Assembly (NCBI GenBank): GCA_002361365.1
Contig: DEST01000030.1
Coordinates: 1 to 15,663, forward strand
DNA length: 15,663 bases
Reading direction: 5' to 3'
DNA from: Alphaproteobacteria bacterium UBA3307
GTDB lineage: Bacteria > Pseudomonadota > Alphaproteobacteria > RF32 > CAG-239
The position numbers and the translations under genes were made by a program. Under the pieces are notes generated by a model. The model made no database searches, was not told the origin of the DNA, and saw nothing but the letters and a program-made list of their open reading frames with translations. This document shows positions 14,692-15,663 of the stretch, piece by piece. Within the stretch, counting starts at the first letter, position 1; each line of letters begins with the position of its first letter.

Positions 14692-15663
14692 ATGGAAGAA
14701 ATTATTTTCCCAAATCAAATTAGAATGTACAGAAGATTGCGTGGTCGCTCAATGCAAGAATTGGCTGACCACCTCGGTGTCTCTCTCTCGGCTATTTCAA
14801 AAATAGAAAAAGGTTACCGTCGCGTTGATCAGGAGCAACTTGTTCGTGTAGCAGAGTATTTGGATTGCCCGCTGCAAGATTTGTTTGTTAATGAGCAAAA
14901 TTCTCAGCAAGAGGTTGTTCAATCATGGCGCAGAGAGCAAGAACGTCGCAACAAGATTAACGAAAAGAGCGGTCTGAAAACATTAGGCGCCGGCTTGCGT
15001 CAAATTCGTAACGAAAAGAATTTGACCTTAATTGAGGTTGCTGAAAGCGCAGATATGACATTGTCTGTCTACCACAGAATCGAGATGGGACAACGTGAAG
15101 TTTCCGACAAAGAATTTAAGAATATTTCTAAAGCAATCGGCATGGAGCCTGAGGCTCTCCGCCAAGCTATAAAAACACTTGATGAAAAAGGTATGCTTGA
15201 AGAAATCATTCAGAGAAATGATGCAAAATATAAATTGCTTTCTACACCTCGTGGCGCGATTTCTGCCTTTTCTTCAAGTTCTCAAGACTCTATGAAGATT
15301 TCTGTTTACGGCACGGCCGGCAATGATGGCGATATCAATGTTGATTTCACTCAAGAAACAAAAAAAGTTCAGAGACCCTCTCAATTATACAGCAAAAAAG
15401 ATGCTTACGGTTTAAATCTCTGCACACGAAGATTGGGAAGTTTATTACCGACTCGTTCCGTCTTACTTGTTGATCCGCATGATGCCGTCAGTGTCGGTGA
15501 TATTGCTGTTTATTACAAGACAGAAAGCAAAGCAACCGTTGTCAGTGTTCGTGAGGATGAAAAAGGTATGCTGTATGGCATGTGTTGGAATCCTGAAGAA
15601 AAAATCATTATCAAAAACAATGATTTGAAGAACCTTCATAAGGTTGTTGCAATTTATTTATAA
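14692..15663 (+). CDS. Transcriptional regulator with two XRE HTH domains and an S24/LexA-like C-terminus
   Basis: This 323-residue cytoplasmic protein has one XRE/Cro-type helix-turn-helix at about residues 10-66 (MQELADHLGVSLSAISKIEKG core) and a second, more diverged one at about 100-158 (LIEVAESADMTLSVYHRIEMG). Residues 203-323 follow the S24 peptidase/LexA-CI C-terminal fold: an AG-type site near 209-210, GSLLP (249-253) in the place of the usual SMxP with Ser250, then LLVDP and VGDIAVY, and a final VV strand. The lysine expected in the VKR-like strand appears missing (VVSVRE, 283-288), so self-cleavage is doubtful and the domain may only dimerise or sense. The start at 14692 follows AGGGG. 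The stop is the last codon of the window. It could control the upstream cluster or only itself; its promoter region holds repeats suited to autoregulation. Confidence 0.85.
   Translation: MEEIIFPNQIRMYRRLRGRSMQELADHLGVSLSAISKIEKGYRRVDQEQLVRVAEYLDCPLQDLFVNEQNSQQEVVQSWRREQERRNKINEKSGLKTLGAGLRQIRNEKNLTLIEVAESADMTLSVYHRIEMGQREVSDKEFKNISKAIGMEPEALRQAIKTLDEKGMLEEIIQRNDAKYKLLSTPRGAISAFSSSSQDSMKISVYGTAGNDGDINVDFTQETKKVQRPSQLYSKKDAYGLNLCTRRLGSLLPTRSVLLVDPHDAVSVGDIAVYYKTESKATVVSVREDEKGMLYGMCWNPEEKIIIKNNDLKNLHKVVAIYL

Noticed and set aside
1..15663. CRISPR array, insertion sequence or tRNA gene
   Set aside because: No regularly spaced identical repeats, no transposase frame with flanking inverted repeats, and no tRNA-like T-loop/acceptor pairing was found by eye on either strand.

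Overview
The window suggests a low-GC alphaproteobacterium. It opens with the first 42 bases of a 16S rRNA gene on the minus strand. Its start, read on the minus strand, is the usual bacterial 16S 5' sequence followed by AACGAACGCTGGCGG, which is common in Alphaproteobacteria. Genes are AT-rich, have clear AAGGAG-type ribosome binding sites and are tightly packed. Several different VirB6-like genes in a row recall the rvh type IV secretion system (T4SS) of Rickettsiales, but the order cannot be fixed from this window.

Layout. Positions 1-349 hold the 16S 5' end, its leader and a near-consensus rRNA promoter firing leftward. Positions 350-594 are very AT-rich and hold no gene. A divergent gene (595-1515) encodes a degenerate alpha/beta-hydrolase of the lipase type. 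From 1606 to 14552 a plus-strand cluster of seven genes follows, with gaps of 67 bases or less or short overlaps: VirB6/TrbL-like protein 1 (1606-3147), a 71-residue two-helix membrane protein (3162-3377), VirB6-like 2 (3367-5256), VirB6-like 3 with a lipoprotein signal (5324-6757), a SleB-like cell-wall hydrolase fused to the first half of a VirB6-like domain (6754-7881), the second half of that domain with its own signal peptide and a long helical repeat tail (7902-10145), and a 1462-residue protein joining an M23 peptidase, a VirB6-like domain, an 84-residue tandem repeat and a coiled-coil/acidic tail (10164-14552). The window closes with a regulator carrying two XRE-type HTH domains and an S24/LexA-like C-terminus (14692-15663), which has its own promoter region with direct and inverted repeats.

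How it may work. Five VirB6-like inner-membrane units, one of them divided over two polypeptides, are encoded together, so a T4SS-like channel may contain several different VirB6 subunits. Two of the units carry different peptidoglycan-hydrolase domains at their periplasmic N-termini. These could supply the wall-opening activity that a separate VirB1 gives in classical systems. The other T4SS core genes (VirB3, VirB4, VirB8-B11, VirD4) are not in the window. Assignment to a T4SS therefore rests on the VirB6/TrbL family pattern alone, and the function (conjugation, effector export or something else) is open.
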